Positions 18,101 through 28,318 are shown, counted from the stretch's first letter. The stretch is 64,000 bases of DNA from Bartonella quintana (GCF_009936175.1 NZ_AP019773.1:1305001-1369000), one strand, 5' to 3'. The notes: generated by a model not told the origin, from the letters alone. Numbers and translations: made by a program.

Positions 18101-19216
18101 AAGGAGAGTTCCATAAGTTGGGATTACGATGGTGCCGAAATCTTGAGGCCCTTGTGTGGTTCCTGGTAACTGGAAGCAAGTTTTTTTCATCCCGATAATG
18201 GTTTTTGCGGCGACTCCAAACTCACGTTCATAGTCGAAAAGTTCTTCCACCAATTTATAGCGTGTTGCTCCCCGATCTTTTCCGAAAGCGATGACAGCAC
18301 TTTGTGCCCCCAAGAGGACAGCTCGGCGTACATTTGGGACAGGTTTGTTTGTTGTCCCTGACTCGACTCCTTCCGTAACATGTTCAGCTTCGCGCAAGAC
18401 GACCCCATTGTACATCCCAAGGGACCCATCATAGAGAGGATTTTTGATACGGCTTCCACTATAGATTGCCTTTGTAATGTCGAGCCATTGGCCGGCCTCT
18501 GTATTTGTTCGCAATTGGGTAACCTGTGTTGGATGCAGATAAAGCACATAGACATTTTCGCCCTCAACTCGCACAGGTCTAATTTTTGGATTTGCCAACT
18601 TTGCACGTTCGACAGCTTTATCGATGAGCTTAAGATCAAAGACATCGTTTTCTTGCAATTCTTCATCTTTTGTTTTTCCATTGGGGCGCATGATGCGTTT
18701 ATCGGTTGGTGCGGTTGGAGTATTAAATCCGTAATGGACAGGTTTAAGTGTAATGGTCCGTCCTTCAAAGTTAAGAGATTTTGCGGTGTATCCACAAACT
18801 TGAATAAAGAACATCATACTGAGACGATCAGCATACCAATCAACCAAGCCATTTTTGGCTTCAGTCCGCAAATCATGAAGAATCCGTTGCTGATCGATAG
18901 TGCCTTCATTTTTGACACGTACGGCGTGAACGAGTTCATTAATTGCCAAGCGATCATTGAGAAATTGTAAGGCTTCTTCATGGCCTTCGAGCACCTGTCC
19001 TTCACTCACGCCATCACCGAACAGTTGCACGCGCAATCCAAAGCTAATCGCATCACCACTTGCTTTATTGGTTTCATCTTTTAATTGTATAATACTGTTG
19101 GAGTCCTTTCCGATCAACGGAGCAATAGGAATTGCTTTTGAGACTTCCTGATTTAATAGTTTAGACCATGTGCGAACTGCCATTGGGTCATTCAGTCCGA
19201 TATAAGTTACGCTCAT
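18098..19216 (-). CDS. Major capsid protein, N4-gp56-like family
   Basis: 372 residues. The N-terminus MSVTYIGLNDPMAVRTWSKL and the following ISFGLRVQLFGDGVSEGQVL match the N4-gp56 type of HK97-fold coat protein. Further family-like segments are HDLRTEAKNGLVDWYADRLS, VYVLYLHPTQVTQLRTN and AVLLGAQSAVIAFGKDRG. This is the shell protein of the particle. AAGAGG precedes the ATG. Gene order portal-scaffold-capsid-adaptor is the standard podovirus head order. Flanking repeats on both sides are unusual and are listed separately. Confidence 0.85.
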   Translation of the reverse strand: MSVTYIGLNDPMAVRTWSKLLNQEVSKAIPIAPLIGKDSNSIIQLKDETNKASGDAISFGLRVQLFGDGVSEGQVLEGHEEALQFLNDRLAINELVHAVRVKNEGTIDQQRILHDLRTEAKNGLVDWYADRLSMMFFIQVCGYTAKSLNFEGRTITLKPVHYGFNTPTAPTDKRIMRPNGKTKDEELQENDVFDLKLIDKAVERAKLANPKIRPVRVEGENVYVLYLHPTQVTQLRTNTEAGQWLDITKAIYSGSRIKNPLYDGSLGMYNGVVLREAEHVTEGVESGTTNKPVPNVRRAVLLGAQSAVIAFGKDRGATRYKLVEELFDYEREFGVAAKTIIGMKKTCFQLPGTTQGPQDFGTIVIPTYGTLL

Positions 19217-19373
19217 TTTAACCTCTTAAAATTATTGAAATAAAAAAGCCGGCAAAACGCCGGTTATTGACATTCCCCATTTTTTGTTTTCAAATGGCGG
19301 ACCATTTTTTCTATGTTTTGTATGGTTTTTGTTTGTAGCTTTTCCCTCCCCCTTTGAGAGATTTGCTCTCTCG

Positions 19374-19482
19374 TTCCTGCTTTGAAAAGTATTCTCATTG
19401 CATCTTTGCTTTGAGATATTTTATTTCTCTCGTTCCTGCTTTGAAAAGTGTTCTCCCTGCACTTTTGCGTTGAGAGGTTTTT
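19374..19482 (-). repeat. Repeat block upstream of the capsid gene
   Basis: Near-identical direct copy of 17990-18100, placed about 160 bp upstream of the capsid gene start. It includes two CTCGTTCCTGCTTTGAAAAG units of its own. A capsid-sized recombination between the two blocks would delete or duplicate the coat gene. Bases 19217-19635 hold no gene. Confidence 0.75.
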
Positions 19483-19635
19483 CTTGCTCTTTCTGCTTCA
19501 ATGATCTTTTTCCAAGCTTTTTCCTTTTAGAGATTTGCCCATGGTCCTCTTCAGAAATCTTCCCCCTGCGTTCTCGCCTTCAGACCTGCACATACGCATT
19601 TCAACTTTAAGAAGGCTCCTCACGCATGCTTGTTT

Positions 19636-20430
19636 TTAGAGCTCTCCTCCCCCCATTAAACGATTAAAAGCAGCTTTATTTTTGGGATCAGTAATCCAAG
19701 TACTAAATTCTGCTTCCGACATTTTGTCGAGCATATCCAAAGAAATAGGCCCATTTGGAGCTAAACCGTTATAGGCAGCAAGTGTGCGTGCAGAATTGTG
19801 CCTTTCCTGAAAATTCTCACTGATATTATTTGGAGCATTTGTGTAGCCAATTTTTTTCGCAATATCGTAGATCACTTCAGCTGGATTTTTATTTTTTTGC
19901 GCACAAACTTGCAAGATCTGCTTCAATTCATGACCAATCACTGCATCAACAACCTTTGGATCGGCCATTTCAGGGTAGAGCGTAGCACAAGCAGCCAACT
20001 GTCTCGCCCTGGTCTCATAAATAAAATCGGCAGCTTGATCAAAGTCATGATGCTTTTGTTTAACAGCGCCCACGGATTGCTGATAAAAAGCGTGCAACTG
20101 CTCTGCTTCTGGAACCTTGGAAGTGATTTGTTGTTTTGTGTGCAACAATCCTTGTTGATGGAGTGTTTTACCCAACCATTGCATATAGCCCATGAAGTCT
20201 TTTTGTGGATCTGGTGGTGCATCCGCCTCTAGCACCTTTTGGACATCTTGGGATTGCCCGCTTTCTCGCTGTGCTGGCTGTTGTTGATCGATCTGCTGAA
20301 GTCCTTCGAAATTTGCTCCAAGTGTTTTTTCTCCCTGCGCAAATTTACAGTCTTCTTCCTCTTGTGTTGTAGAAAGAAAATCCTGTTTCAATTGGTTTTG
20401 TTCTGCAGGGGTTAAATGTTCTTGATCCAT
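19636..20430 (-). CDS. Phage scaffolding-like protein
   Basis: 264 residues, acidic and very glutamine-rich at the N-terminus (LTPAEQNQLKQDFLSTTQEE; QQIDQQQPAQ). The middle and C-terminal parts are helical (FDQAADFIYETRARQLAACA; LKQILQVCAQKNKNPAEVIY). It sits between the portal and the major capsid genes, the position of the scaffold in podoviruses, and has the expected charge and helix content. Scaffolds are poorly conserved, so the call is positional. The last residues (AFNRLMGGGEL) resemble the capsid-binding end of such proteins. Confidence 0.65.
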   Translation of the reverse strand: MDQEHLTPAEQNQLKQDFLSTTQEEEDCKFAQGEKTLGANFEGLQQIDQQQPAQRESGQSQDVQKVLEADAPPDPQKDFMGYMQWLGKTLHQQGLLHTKQQITSKVPEAEQLHAFYQQSVGAVKQKHHDFDQAADFIYETRARQLAACATLYPEMADPKVVDAVIGHELKQILQVCAQKNKNPAEVIYDIAKKIGYTNAPNNISENFQERHNSARTLAAYNGLAPNGPISLDMLDKMSEAEFSTWITDPKNKAAFNRLMGGGEL

Positions 20431-20525
20431 AGTGTTGGCCTTTTCTTTTCCAGATAATAAGATGATGTTTTTTTCAGATGAAACAGCTTATTTTTGCGCA
20501 TTTTTCTTGTGCAAAATGGTCTACA

Positions 20526-22355
20526 TTATACGCTCGATTTGAGCATTTGCAGGATTTCCCCTCCAGCAGAAGTGCTGCCCTGTGCTGGAACATTTTGCCC
20601 CTCTTGGACAAGACTTTGGTTTTGCGCCTTTAGAGCAATTTTTTGAATAAGGGATGCTGGCAAAGGTGAATAGCGTAAGAGATCGAGCATAATCTCTGGA
20701 GTTATAAAATTTTGCATTAAAGGCATCAGTTGCATAATGACAGCAAATGTCCGGTCTTTTTCATTAAGACTTGTTGGTGCATCATCGACCACCACATCAT
20801 ATTCCAAACTTGTCACCATTTCGCGTGTTAATGGGACATATTGAGCATTTTCCTCACCAGCGATACGGACCAAACGTCCATCGGAAAGATAATTTTGAAT
20901 GAGATAGAGAATAATTTTTCCCTGTCGTTGCCGATATCGACGCAAACCATCAAAGAAAGAAGCCAACAAATTGAGAGATGATTGGCGGCGTTGTTGTTCA
21001 AGAATTCCTGGTTGGTTTACCGCCCGTGTTCCAATAAATTCAGAGGACAACCCTGTCACTTGTTCGATAGCCCCCTTTGCCTCATTAAACAATTGGAAAA
21101 AGCCTTGAGGAAATTGTGCCACAGGTTTAGGCTGGATTCTTCCACCGGACACAGCACCACTTTTAAGCCAAGTAATGCTGTCTGCTCTAGCCCAGCTTTC
21201 GGTTGCTTGTCGATCATCATCGAAAGCATCGCGTTCTGCCATGATTCCGCCTTTTGATTGACTATTGAGCAAGTGCATGATTTGGCTAAAATATTTATTC
21301 GCCCAGCGTTGCGGATCTTTTGTTGGCCTGACAATCCCATAGAACTGTCGGCTTAACTTATCAAAAGTTCCGGTAATACACTCCCACCCTAATTGATTGT
21401 GTGGAACCAATGGTTTATCAGGGATTTCAAGCAATTTTTTTCCCAAGAAGGCCCGTTTGACAATTTTTCTGGTCAATTTTGTTGCTGGAAGATTTTGGAA
21501 ATTTTTACTAAGATTTTGGAAATCCTGCTTAGAATAATCGGTAAACTTACCGGTTATTGGATTGAGGACTTTATAAACAACCTCCCTTTCAAACCACCTG
21601 CATTCAGCCAAGGTTACCATTTTGGGTCTGTGCATACTCCCTTCATGATCGGCCTGTCCATTGTAGCTTCCTCCATTATAACTTTGCGTATCTCTGTTTC
21701 CAGTTGGGGACAAAGAGCTGTAATGTTCGACCCAATCAGCATGAAGATCACTCCAATGGACATTTGGAAACATTTCTTGAGCAACGTCCAGAGGTTTTTC
21801 ATCAATATACCATACGCGCTGTGCATCAATCAGATTGGGTTTGACAGCACTTGCATCCCAGACCATTTTCATTGGGTCCAGTCGTGCAATCACGGGTTTT
21901 CCTTGAGGATCCTCGTCATAATCAAGTCTGGTATCTGTCCATCCCATTCCGCAAATGATTGCGTCTTGAAAAGCATCGGAATCTTCGTATTCGCCATCGG
22001 CTTCGTCACGAAACCATTCGGCAACCCCAGTAAGGATTTGGTTAGCGAAGGCAGCCCCTTCTTGTCTAGGAATGAATTGGACTTGACGTTTATTATTTCG
22101 CTCGGCTCCCACGACGGCATTGATCAAAGGTGCAATACGATTAAAAGTCATCACGGGTCTATTTTGTTCTCGCAACACGGCGAGATCTTGTGCATTCCAT
22201 TGCCTTCCATTGTAAAAATCATAGTCTTCTTGGGCATTTTTTCGCCATTTCTGGACATGTGTCATATCCTCCTGATACCAACCGATCAGTTTTTTAAAGA
22301 GTGCCTGATTTTCGATGGTTTCAAGTTGATCAAAAGAATCTGTAGAAGTTTTCAT
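20526..22355 (-). CDS. Portal protein, P22-like
   Basis: About 609 residues. The N-terminal part KLIGWYQEDMTHVQKWRKNA, then DYDFYNGRQWNAQDLAVLRE and QNRPVMTFNRIAPLINAVVG, is the signature of P22-type portal proteins; VTGLSSEFIGTRAVNQPGIL follows in the stem/wing region. Twelve copies form the DNA entry ring of the head and dock the terminase. The ATG at 22355 overlaps the terminase stop (TAATG); an earlier in-frame ATG at 22370 has no ribosome-binding site. The gene belongs to the minus-strand packaging/head operon. Confidence 0.88.
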   Translation of the reverse strand: MKTSTDSFDQLETIENQALFKKLIGWYQEDMTHVQKWRKNAQEDYDFYNGRQWNAQDLAVLREQNRPVMTFNRIAPLINAVVGAERNNKRQVQFIPRQEGAAFANQILTGVAEWFRDEADGEYEDSDAFQDAIICGMGWTDTRLDYDEDPQGKPVIARLDPMKMVWDASAVKPNLIDAQRVWYIDEKPLDVAQEMFPNVHWSDLHADWVEHYSSLSPTGNRDTQSYNGGSYNGQADHEGSMHRPKMVTLAECRWFEREVVYKVLNPITGKFTDYSKQDFQNLSKNFQNLPATKLTRKIVKRAFLGKKLLEIPDKPLVPHNQLGWECITGTFDKLSRQFYGIVRPTKDPQRWANKYFSQIMHLLNSQSKGGIMAERDAFDDDRQATESWARADSITWLKSGAVSGGRIQPKPVAQFPQGFFQLFNEAKGAIEQVTGLSSEFIGTRAVNQPGILEQQRRQSSLNLLASFFDGLRRYRQRQGKIILYLIQNYLSDGRLVRIAGEENAQYVPLTREMVTSLEYDVVVDDAPTSLNEKDRTFAVIMQLMPLMQNFITPEIMLDLLRYSPLPASLIQKIALKAQNQSLVQEGQNVPAQGSTSAGGEILQMLKSSV

Positions 22356-23680
22356 TAAAAAGCCATCCATGAAGTTTGAGAATACTGAGAAGGACGATAG
22401 GAATTTTTCTGAGGTCGGGTGTTTGGCTGTTCATAAGCGACACACATAAGTCCAAAGCTATCGGCACCATGGCTTGCCCAATCATGCTCAGCGCCTAATC
22501 CAATATTGCGTTGTTCGTCGCGTTTTTCATGATACCATGCCAGTGCTTTTCGTCCTGCATGTGTTGTTTCGCGGTTAAACCATATAGCAGGAAACAATCG
22601 CCTTACAGCTTCGATGCGCATTTTCACGGCCCCAATCCCTTGATTAGGGATCACTTTGGTTTGAAACCCGGCTTGTTGGAGAGCACTTTCAAAACTGACA
22701 TTATAGACGCGATCTTTGGTTGCGCCATCATGTGGCAAAACCATAAGAGCTTTCTCATAACCTCTTTGAAAGACCCATCCGACATGCTCTGCAAGAGGTT
22801 GTCCTTGTGCTTCATAATAGTCCAGAACTCGGATTTCACGTCCAATAAATTGTGCCACCCACAAAGCGGTAGCATCAGCCTTTGCACCTGTTCCTCCGAT
22901 ATCCCAAAAGATTTTGATCTGCATCAGGGGATCCCGTGGAACATTTGTAATGCGTCCTTCCAGCTCAGCTTCAAGAAGTGCTTTTTGGTAATAAGCGCCT
23001 TGAACGGATTGGAGATATTCTCCTTCCCAAATATGGTTATAGTTTTCTGGTCTTTGTTGCAAATCGGCCTTTCGATCTCGATTGAGTTTTTGGGGGAAGA
23101 GAGGATTATCACGCCAATTGATTTCGGCACCTTTGATATTGGGATTTTCGACATTTCGGAAACGTTTTTCGACAGGTGCATTTTCGCGGCAAGGGTTCCA
23201 TGTCACCCATAATTCAGCATTCCAGTCTTTTCCTTCTTCGCGCAAAGTTGGTATGAGGGTTTGCCAAGCGGTTTCGGTAACGGGTTCAGCTTCATCAACC
23301 CAGCAAAGGAAAACTCGTCCCATTGATTTAATACTTGCGATATTGCGATCAAGACCGGCAAAAACATAGATGATGCGTCCATCTTTTGATTTGATATATT
23401 TATCGCCGATTTCATAATAGTCTTGTAGGAAAGGGTATGCTTCAATTGCGCGTTTAATTTCTTCCAACGAACTTTCATTGAGAGAATTTTGAAATTGCCG
23501 TGCACAAAGGATAATACCTCGTTCTCCAGCCTTCCCATGTCGATATCCCATCACAGCAGACATCAAGGCAAAAGAGCGGGTTTTTCCAGATCCACGTCCT
23601 CCCCAAGCAGCACGTACATCAGCTTTTCCGGTAAAAACGGGAATAAGCTTTGGAATGAGAGCAATCTGAGCAGTTATCAT
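22355..23680 (-). CDS. Terminase large subunit
   Basis: 441 residues. The N-terminal ATPase has Walker A GGRGSGKT (about residue 27-34), Walker B FLCWVDEAEP (about 125-133) and a coupling motif near LWVTWNPCREN. The C-terminal RNase H-like nuclease starts at FWDIGGTGAKADATALWVAQ, and further acidic residues lie in AEHDWASHGADS. It is the DNA-packaging motor and, if it behaves like BaGTA, would fill heads with random genomic DNA. Both catalytic halves look intact. It overlaps the portal gene by one base and is separated from the small subunit by ~1 kb of repeats. Confidence 0.9.
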   Translation of the reverse strand: MITAQIALIPKLIPVFTGKADVRAAWGGRGSGKTRSFALMSAVMGYRHGKAGERGIILCARQFQNSLNESSLEEIKRAIEAYPFLQDYYEIGDKYIKSKDGRIIYVFAGLDRNIASIKSMGRVFLCWVDEAEPVTETAWQTLIPTLREEGKDWNAELWVTWNPCRENAPVEKRFRNVENPNIKGAEINWRDNPLFPQKLNRDRKADLQQRPENYNHIWEGEYLQSVQGAYYQKALLEAELEGRITNVPRDPLMQIKIFWDIGGTGAKADATALWVAQFIGREIRVLDYYEAQGQPLAEHVGWVFQRGYEKALMVLPHDGATKDRVYNVSFESALQQAGFQTKVIPNQGIGAVKMRIEAVRRLFPAIWFNRETTHAGRKALAWYHEKRDEQRNIGLGAEHDWASHGADSFGLMCVAYEQPNTRPQKNSYRPSQYSQTSWMAF

Positions 23681-23959
23681 TGTAAAGTTTTATGATTGAG
23701 AAAGAGAGTTCCCTTTCTCTTTGTATTTTTGAGTTCCTACTGAACAGTGGTTTAGAAGCAATCTGCCTGATCTGCCTAATGATTGTTCAAGAACGCTGTT
23801 TTATCCTAAGGATGAATCGGTTACCTCTTTAGTCTACCAGACACATGGACGATCACCCCACCATTGTGCAATATGGAATGAATCATCGTGCATCACAAAA
23901 GACTTCTAAGTACCTGATAAATTTGGTGTGCATCATGGAGAGCATCAATAATCATCAAA

Positions 23960-24720
23960 AGACGCACCACATCCCCGCGCGTGCCCAGACACCAGTTCCC
24001 CCCCAGGCACCAGTTCCCCCCCAGGCACCAATTCCCTCAGACACCATCCCCTCATGCAGGCACCCCCAGACATTTATGATCTCCAAACATCATATCTCCC
24101 AAATACCAGTGTCCTCATGCACCACAATCCTCAGGCACAACAATCTTCGCAGGCCGTATCCTCCAAGCATCACGCCCTTCAAGCTCTGCACCCCAGAGAC
24201 CATAACACCCCGCAAGCATCACACCCTCAGAAACCAGGGTTGCCAAGCTCCACAATCCTCAGACACTAAGGTCTTCAAGTCCTACATCCTTTGAATTAAT
24301 CTACACAATCTCGATCTCAGCACGCAAACCTGTTTTGACATCAGCCCCTGCTTCTCCAGTAACTTGCAAAGGCAAGATCTTTGCGAATAATAAAAACAGC
24401 AAAAAAACACCATCCCCTCATGCAGGCACCCCCAGACATTTATGATCTCCAAACATCATATCTCCCAAATACCAGTGTCCTCATGCACCACAATCCTCAG
24501 GCACAACAATCTTCGCAGGCCGTATCCTCCAAGCATCACGCCCTTCAAGCTCTGCACCCCAGAGACCACAACACCCCGCAAGCACCGCACCCTCAACCAC
24601 CACGTTTCTCAGGGATCTCACCCCCAAACACCAGGCTCTCAAATACCACATCCCCCAGGAACCACGATCTTCAGGAACCACGATCTTCAGGAACCACGAT
24701 CTTCAGGAACGGTATCCTTT
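23960..24720 (-). repeat. Degenerate 16-nt-period repeat field with an internal ~370-bp tandem duplication
   Basis: From 23960 the + strand reads as a chain of units near CARRCAYCAYRATCCT, about 16 nt long (for example CAGGCACCAGTTCCCC, CAAGCATCACGCCCTT, CAGACACTAAGGTCTT). At 24659-24710 the unit becomes perfect (CAGGAACCACGATCTT, three copies). Bases 24047-24222 recur nearly unchanged at 24415-24590. The right end is inside the terminase small subunit gene and forms its last codons (VPEDRGS). The field separates small and large terminase genes. Confidence 0.85.
24300..24395 (-). pseudogene. Copied C-terminal part of the terminase small subunit gene
   Basis: Bases 24300-24395 match 24722-24812, the end of the small terminase gene (shared CTCCGGTAACTTG-like and AAAGGCAAAATCTTTG blocks), in the same orientation. 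It is truncated at both ends and shows that the terminase 3' end plus repeat field was duplicated as a unit. Confidence 0.75.
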
Positions 24721-25004
24721 GAGACAACTGGCACAATCTCGACACGCGAAACTGTCTTGACATTGCTTCCATCTTCTCCGGTAACTTGTAAAGGCAAAAT
24801 CTTTGCCAAAAGCGAAAAAAAAGGTACGGGATTATTAAGTGCATGATATTGAAGATAAGACACCAGCCCATCTTCACCATAATGATATCCAGCTTGCTCA
24901 GCAGCTGTAAGAAGGGCTTCATTAAACTGCTTTGTTGTTTTATTCAAAGCACCTTTTGGCCGGTTTCTTCGACGTAAAGAAAGACAACGTTCATCTGCCA
25001 TCAT
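24687..25004 (-). CDS. Terminase small subunit-like protein
   Basis: 105 residues. The basic N-terminus RRRNRPKGALNKTTKQF is followed by the helical core LLTAAEQAGYHYGEDGLVSY and NPVPFFSLLAKILPLQVTGE, a pattern common in phage genes directly before the large terminase. It would bind DNA and recruit the motor. MMADE has two alternative ATGs. The last ~15 codons run into the 16-nt repeat field, so repeat-number change would alter the C-terminus and stop position. The core is complete. Confidence 0.7.
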   Translation of the reverse strand: MMADERCLSLRRRNRPKGALNKTTKQFNEALLTAAEQAGYHYGEDGLVSYLQYHALNNPVPFFSLLAKILPLQVTGEDGSNVKTVSRVEIVPVVSKDTVPEDRGS

Positions 25005-25427
25005 TCTGTTCCTTCAAATAAAGAGGAACTGATTCCATGACCTGAAAAATGGCATGAAAATCAGCAACAAAATTTCAAGAACAACCAACAACACATAATC
25101 CTGCAAAGATTATTTAAGCGACCCCCCTTTCCAGAGAAACACATTCTTTAGAAATCTCTCTTATCAATTACCCGAAAGCCCTTTAATTATACGAGAAAGT
25201 TTACTCGATAACACAATAAACCCCCGCGAAGCAGAAACAGTATCCTTGTAAGACTGTGTTCCTGTAACACTATTTCACTATAAGCTTGTCACTGGATCAT
25301 TAGCAGTTTTAAATTGGAGAGTCTTTAACTTGAAAGGATGCCTCCTTCCTATTTAGGAAAGGACACGATCGATATAAATCGATATAAACCCTGCTTTCGC
25401 AAGATAATGCTCTAGAAAGCTTTACGA

Positions 25428-25603
25428 AACAGCCATCGTTTACAACAGCCATCGTTTACAACAGCCATCGTTTACAACAGCCATCGTTTACAACAGCCAT
25501 CGTTTACAACAGCCATCGTTTACAACAGCCATCGTTTACAACAGCCATCGTTTACAACAGCCATCGTTTACAACAGCCATCGTTTACAACAGCCATCGTT
25601 TAC
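25428..25603. repeat. Perfect 11 x 16-bp tandem array
   Basis: The unit AACAGCCATCGTTTAC occurs 11 times head-to-tail with no change. It lies 75 bp beyond the clpB stop and ~420 bp upstream of the terminase small subunit gene, in 25005-25678, which otherwise contains no gene. There are no spacers, so it is not a CRISPR. It resembles an iteron array or a VNTR; function unknown. Confidence 0.95.
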
Positions 25604-25678
25604 ACATGGTCTACCCACATACACTAGGATTCCCATGACGTACAATTCCCATTGTATCATTATGATACCTTTTCAGAT

Positions 25679-28318
25679 TTACCTTGTCAACTTTTTTCTG
25701 TTCTCACTGTCATTTTTTTCAGCGTCATTGGGTGTTTCTTGGGTTTCTGGCAGAAAGACTAGCCGGTCACCTTCTTTTGCGATTGTCACGGTTGTTTCAT
25801 CATAAATTTTTCCAAATAAGATATTTTCCGCGAGAGGATCTTGAATTTCTTTTTGGATAATGCGTTTGAGAGGTCGCGCACCATAAAGGGGATCATAGCC
25901 TTTATGGGCAAGGAATTGCCGTACTTCTGGTTCGATATGCAAGGTTATTTTGCGTTCATTGAGCAAATTTTGCAAGTGCTGTATCTGGATATCGACGATT
26001 GCTTCCATATCCTGACGTTGTAATCTCTGAAAAAGGATAATTTCATCAATACGGTTAAGAAATTCGGGACGGAAAGCAGCTTTTACGACATTCATGACAT
26101 CATTTTTTGCCTGATCGGTTGTTTGTCCTTCAGGCAGTGCAGTTAAAAATTCAGCACCAAGATTTGAGGTCATAATAAGCAAGGTATTGCGAAAATCGAC
26201 GGTTCGTCCCTGGCTATCAGTCAATCGTCCTTCATCAAGCACTTGCAGCAAGAGATTAAAAATATCGGGATGGGCTTTTTCAATTTCGTCGAACAGAATG
26301 ACCTGATAGGGTCTTCTGCGAACAGCTTCAGTCAGCACTCCCCCTTCTTCATATCCGACATATCCGGGCGGGGCGCCAATCAGGCGTGCACCGGCGTGTT
26401 TTTCCATATATTCGGACATATCAATGCGCAACATTGCGTTTTGGTCTTGAAAGAGGAAAATGGCGAGCGCTTTGGTTAACTCAGTTTTTCCCACACCGGT
26501 AGGACCGAGAAACATAAAGGAACCGATAGGACGATTTGGATCTTGCAGCCCGGCGCGTGCACGCCGTACGGCGCGGGAAACAGCTTGAACGGCTTCGCCT
26601 TGTCCCACCACACGCGTGCTAATTTCATCTTCCATACGTAAAAGTGCCTCTCGCTCTGCCTCGAGCATACGATCAATGGGAATACCAGTCCAGCGTGAAA
26701 CGATGCGCGCAACATGTTCAGCAGTGACAGTTTCCTCGACGAGATGATTTTGTTGGTCATCATTTTCAGCCATGCTCAATTGTTTTTCAAGCTCAGGAAT
26801 AACACTATAAGCAAGTTCTCCGGCTTTTTGGAATTGTCCATTACGCTGTGCGATAGCCAAAGCATTACGTGCTTCATCAAGTTGTTTTTTCAAATCGGCA
26901 GCATGTCCTAATTTTTGTTTTTCGGCCTGCCAAGCTGTTGTCATTTCGGTAGATTTTTGTTCCAATGTGTTGAGTTCATCTTGCACGATTTTCAGACGTT
27001 CTTTTGCTGTTGGCTCCACATCTGTTTTCAAGGCTTCACGTTCGATTTTCAACTGTAAGATTCGCCGATCGATAGCATCGAGTTCTTCAGGTTTCGAATC
27101 GACTTGCATGCGCAACCGCGCCGCGGCTTCATCAATAAGATCAATGGCTTTATCGGGCAAAAAACGATCAGTAATATAACGATTAGACAGTCGAGCTGCA
27201 GCGATCAAAGCACTGTCCGCCAAACGTACTTTGTGATGTTGTTCGTATTTTTCTTTAATGCCGCGCAAGATAGAGATTGTATCGTCAAGGGTTGGTTCAG
27301 GCACAAAAACAGGTTGGAAGCGGCGCGCTAAAGCGGCATCTTTTTCGACATATTTGCGATATTCATCAAGGGTCGTCGCGCCTACACAATGGAGTTCTCC
27401 GCGTGCAAGAGCGGGTTTTAGCAAGTTAGAAGCATCCATAGGGCCATCGGATTTTCCAGCCCCAACGAGATTATGCAACTCATCAATAAAGAGAATGATT
27501 TGCCCGTTTTCGGCCTGCACTTCAGCAAGGACAGCTTTGAGGCGTTCTTCGAATTCACCGCGATATTTGGCGCCAGCGATAAGCGCTCCCATATCGAGTG
27601 CATAGAGTTGTTTATCGCGCAAAGTTTCAGGGACATCACCATTAATGATACGCAGTACCAAACCTTCAACGATGGCAGTTTTTCCCACACCGGGTTCACC
27701 GATCAGCACGGGATTATTTTTGGTGCGTCGTGAGAGAACCTGAATAGTGCGGCGAATTTCCTCTTCGCGTCCAATAACAGGATCAAGTTTCCCTTCGCGT
27801 GCATTTTTTGTCAGATTACAGGCATATTTTTGCAAAGCATCATACTGGCTTTCGGCATGGGGGGTCGTTGCTTTTTTTCCTTTACGCAGAGCATTAATAG
27901 CCTGATTGAGGGCTTGTGGGGTTAATCCTGCTGTTGTTAAAATATCAGCTGTTTTTGCAGTTTTTTCCATGATAAGTGCTTGCAACAAGCGCTCCACGGT
28001 TACAAATTGGTCACCTGCTTTTTGTGCAAGATCTTCTGCCATATCGAAGACTTTTGCCAACGGCTGGGAGAGATAGAGTTGCCCATTTCCGCCCTGCACT
28101 TTTGGCAAAACATCGAGGGCTTCTTTGAGCGCCTTTTGAATAAGGGATAAATCACCGCCAGCTCTTTGGATCAAAGAGGCAGCTAAACCTTGAGAATCCT
28201 CTAACAACACCTTAAGCAAATGCTCAGGCATAAACTGCTGATGATCAGAAGAGAGAGCTTTGTTTTGTGCTGTTTGTAGAAAACCTTGAAGCCGTTCACT
28301 GTATTTTTCCAGGTTCAT
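25679..28318 (-). CDS. clpB: ATP-dependent disaggregase ClpB
   Basis: About 879 residues, near the usual ClpB length. Clp-N repeats occupy residues 1-145. The first AAA+ has [14 protein letters not shown] and ILFIDELH; the coiled-coil M domain runs around 400-530; the second AAA+ has [15 protein letters not shown] and [11 protein letters not shown]. The sensor/arginine-finger region ([20 protein letters not shown]) is intact. ClpB works with DnaK to dissolve aggregates after heat stress. One oddity is [20 protein letters not shown], where SVS/SVA replaces AGA in most ClpBs. The ATG at 28318 has AAAGGA upstream; the frame is open for another 108 codons but without ClpB-like content. It is monocistronic here. 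Confidence 0.95.
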   Translation of the reverse strand: MNLEKYSERLQGFLQTAQNKALSSDHQQFMPEHLLKVLLEDSQGLAASLIQRAGGDLSLIQKALKEALDVLPKVQGGNGQLYLSQPLAKVFDMAEDLAQKAGDQFVTVERLLQALIMEKTAKTADILTTAGLTPQALNQAINALRKGKKATTPHAESQYDALQKYACNLTKNAREGKLDPVIGREEEIRRTIQVLSRRTKNNPVLIGEPGVGKTAIVEGLVLRIINGDVPETLRDKQLYALDMGALIAGAKYRGEFEERLKAVLAEVQAENGQIILFIDELHNLVGAGKSDGPMDASNLLKPALARGELHCVGATTLDEYRKYVEKDAALARRFQPVFVPEPTLDDTISILRGIKEKYEQHHKVRLADSALIAAARLSNRYITDRFLPDKAIDLIDEAAARLRMQVDSKPEELDAIDRRILQLKIEREALKTDVEPTAKERLKIVQDELNTLEQKSTEMTTAWQAEKQKLGHAADLKKQLDEARNALAIAQRNGQFQKAGELAYSVIPELEKQLSMAENDDQQNHLVEETVTAEHVARIVSRWTGIPIDRMLEAEREALLRMEDEISTRVVGQGEAVQAVSRAVRRARAGLQDPNRPIGSFMFLGPTGVGKTELTKALAIFLFQDQNAMLRIDMSEYMEKHAGARLIGAPPGYVGYEEGGVLTEAVRRRPYQVILFDEIEKAHPDIFNLLLQVLDEGRLTDSQGRTVDFRNTLLIMTSNLGAEFLTALPEGQTTDQAKNDVMNVVKAAFRPEFLNRIDEIILFQRLQRQDMEAIVDIQIQHLQNLLNERKITLHIEPEVRQFLAHKGYDPLYGARPLKRIIQKEIQDPLAENILFGKIYDETTVTIAKEGDRLVFLPETQETPNDAEKNDSENRKKLTR

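Noticed and set aside
21393-22358. 321-codon open frame on the + strand
   Set aside because: It is the antisense of the portal gene, which has clear family motifs; the frame shows no motif or start site.
22511-23212. 233-codon + strand frame
   Set aside because: Antisense shadow of the large terminase gene.
25428-25603. CRISPR array
   Set aside because: Units are directly adjacent with no spacers and there is no cas gene nearby.
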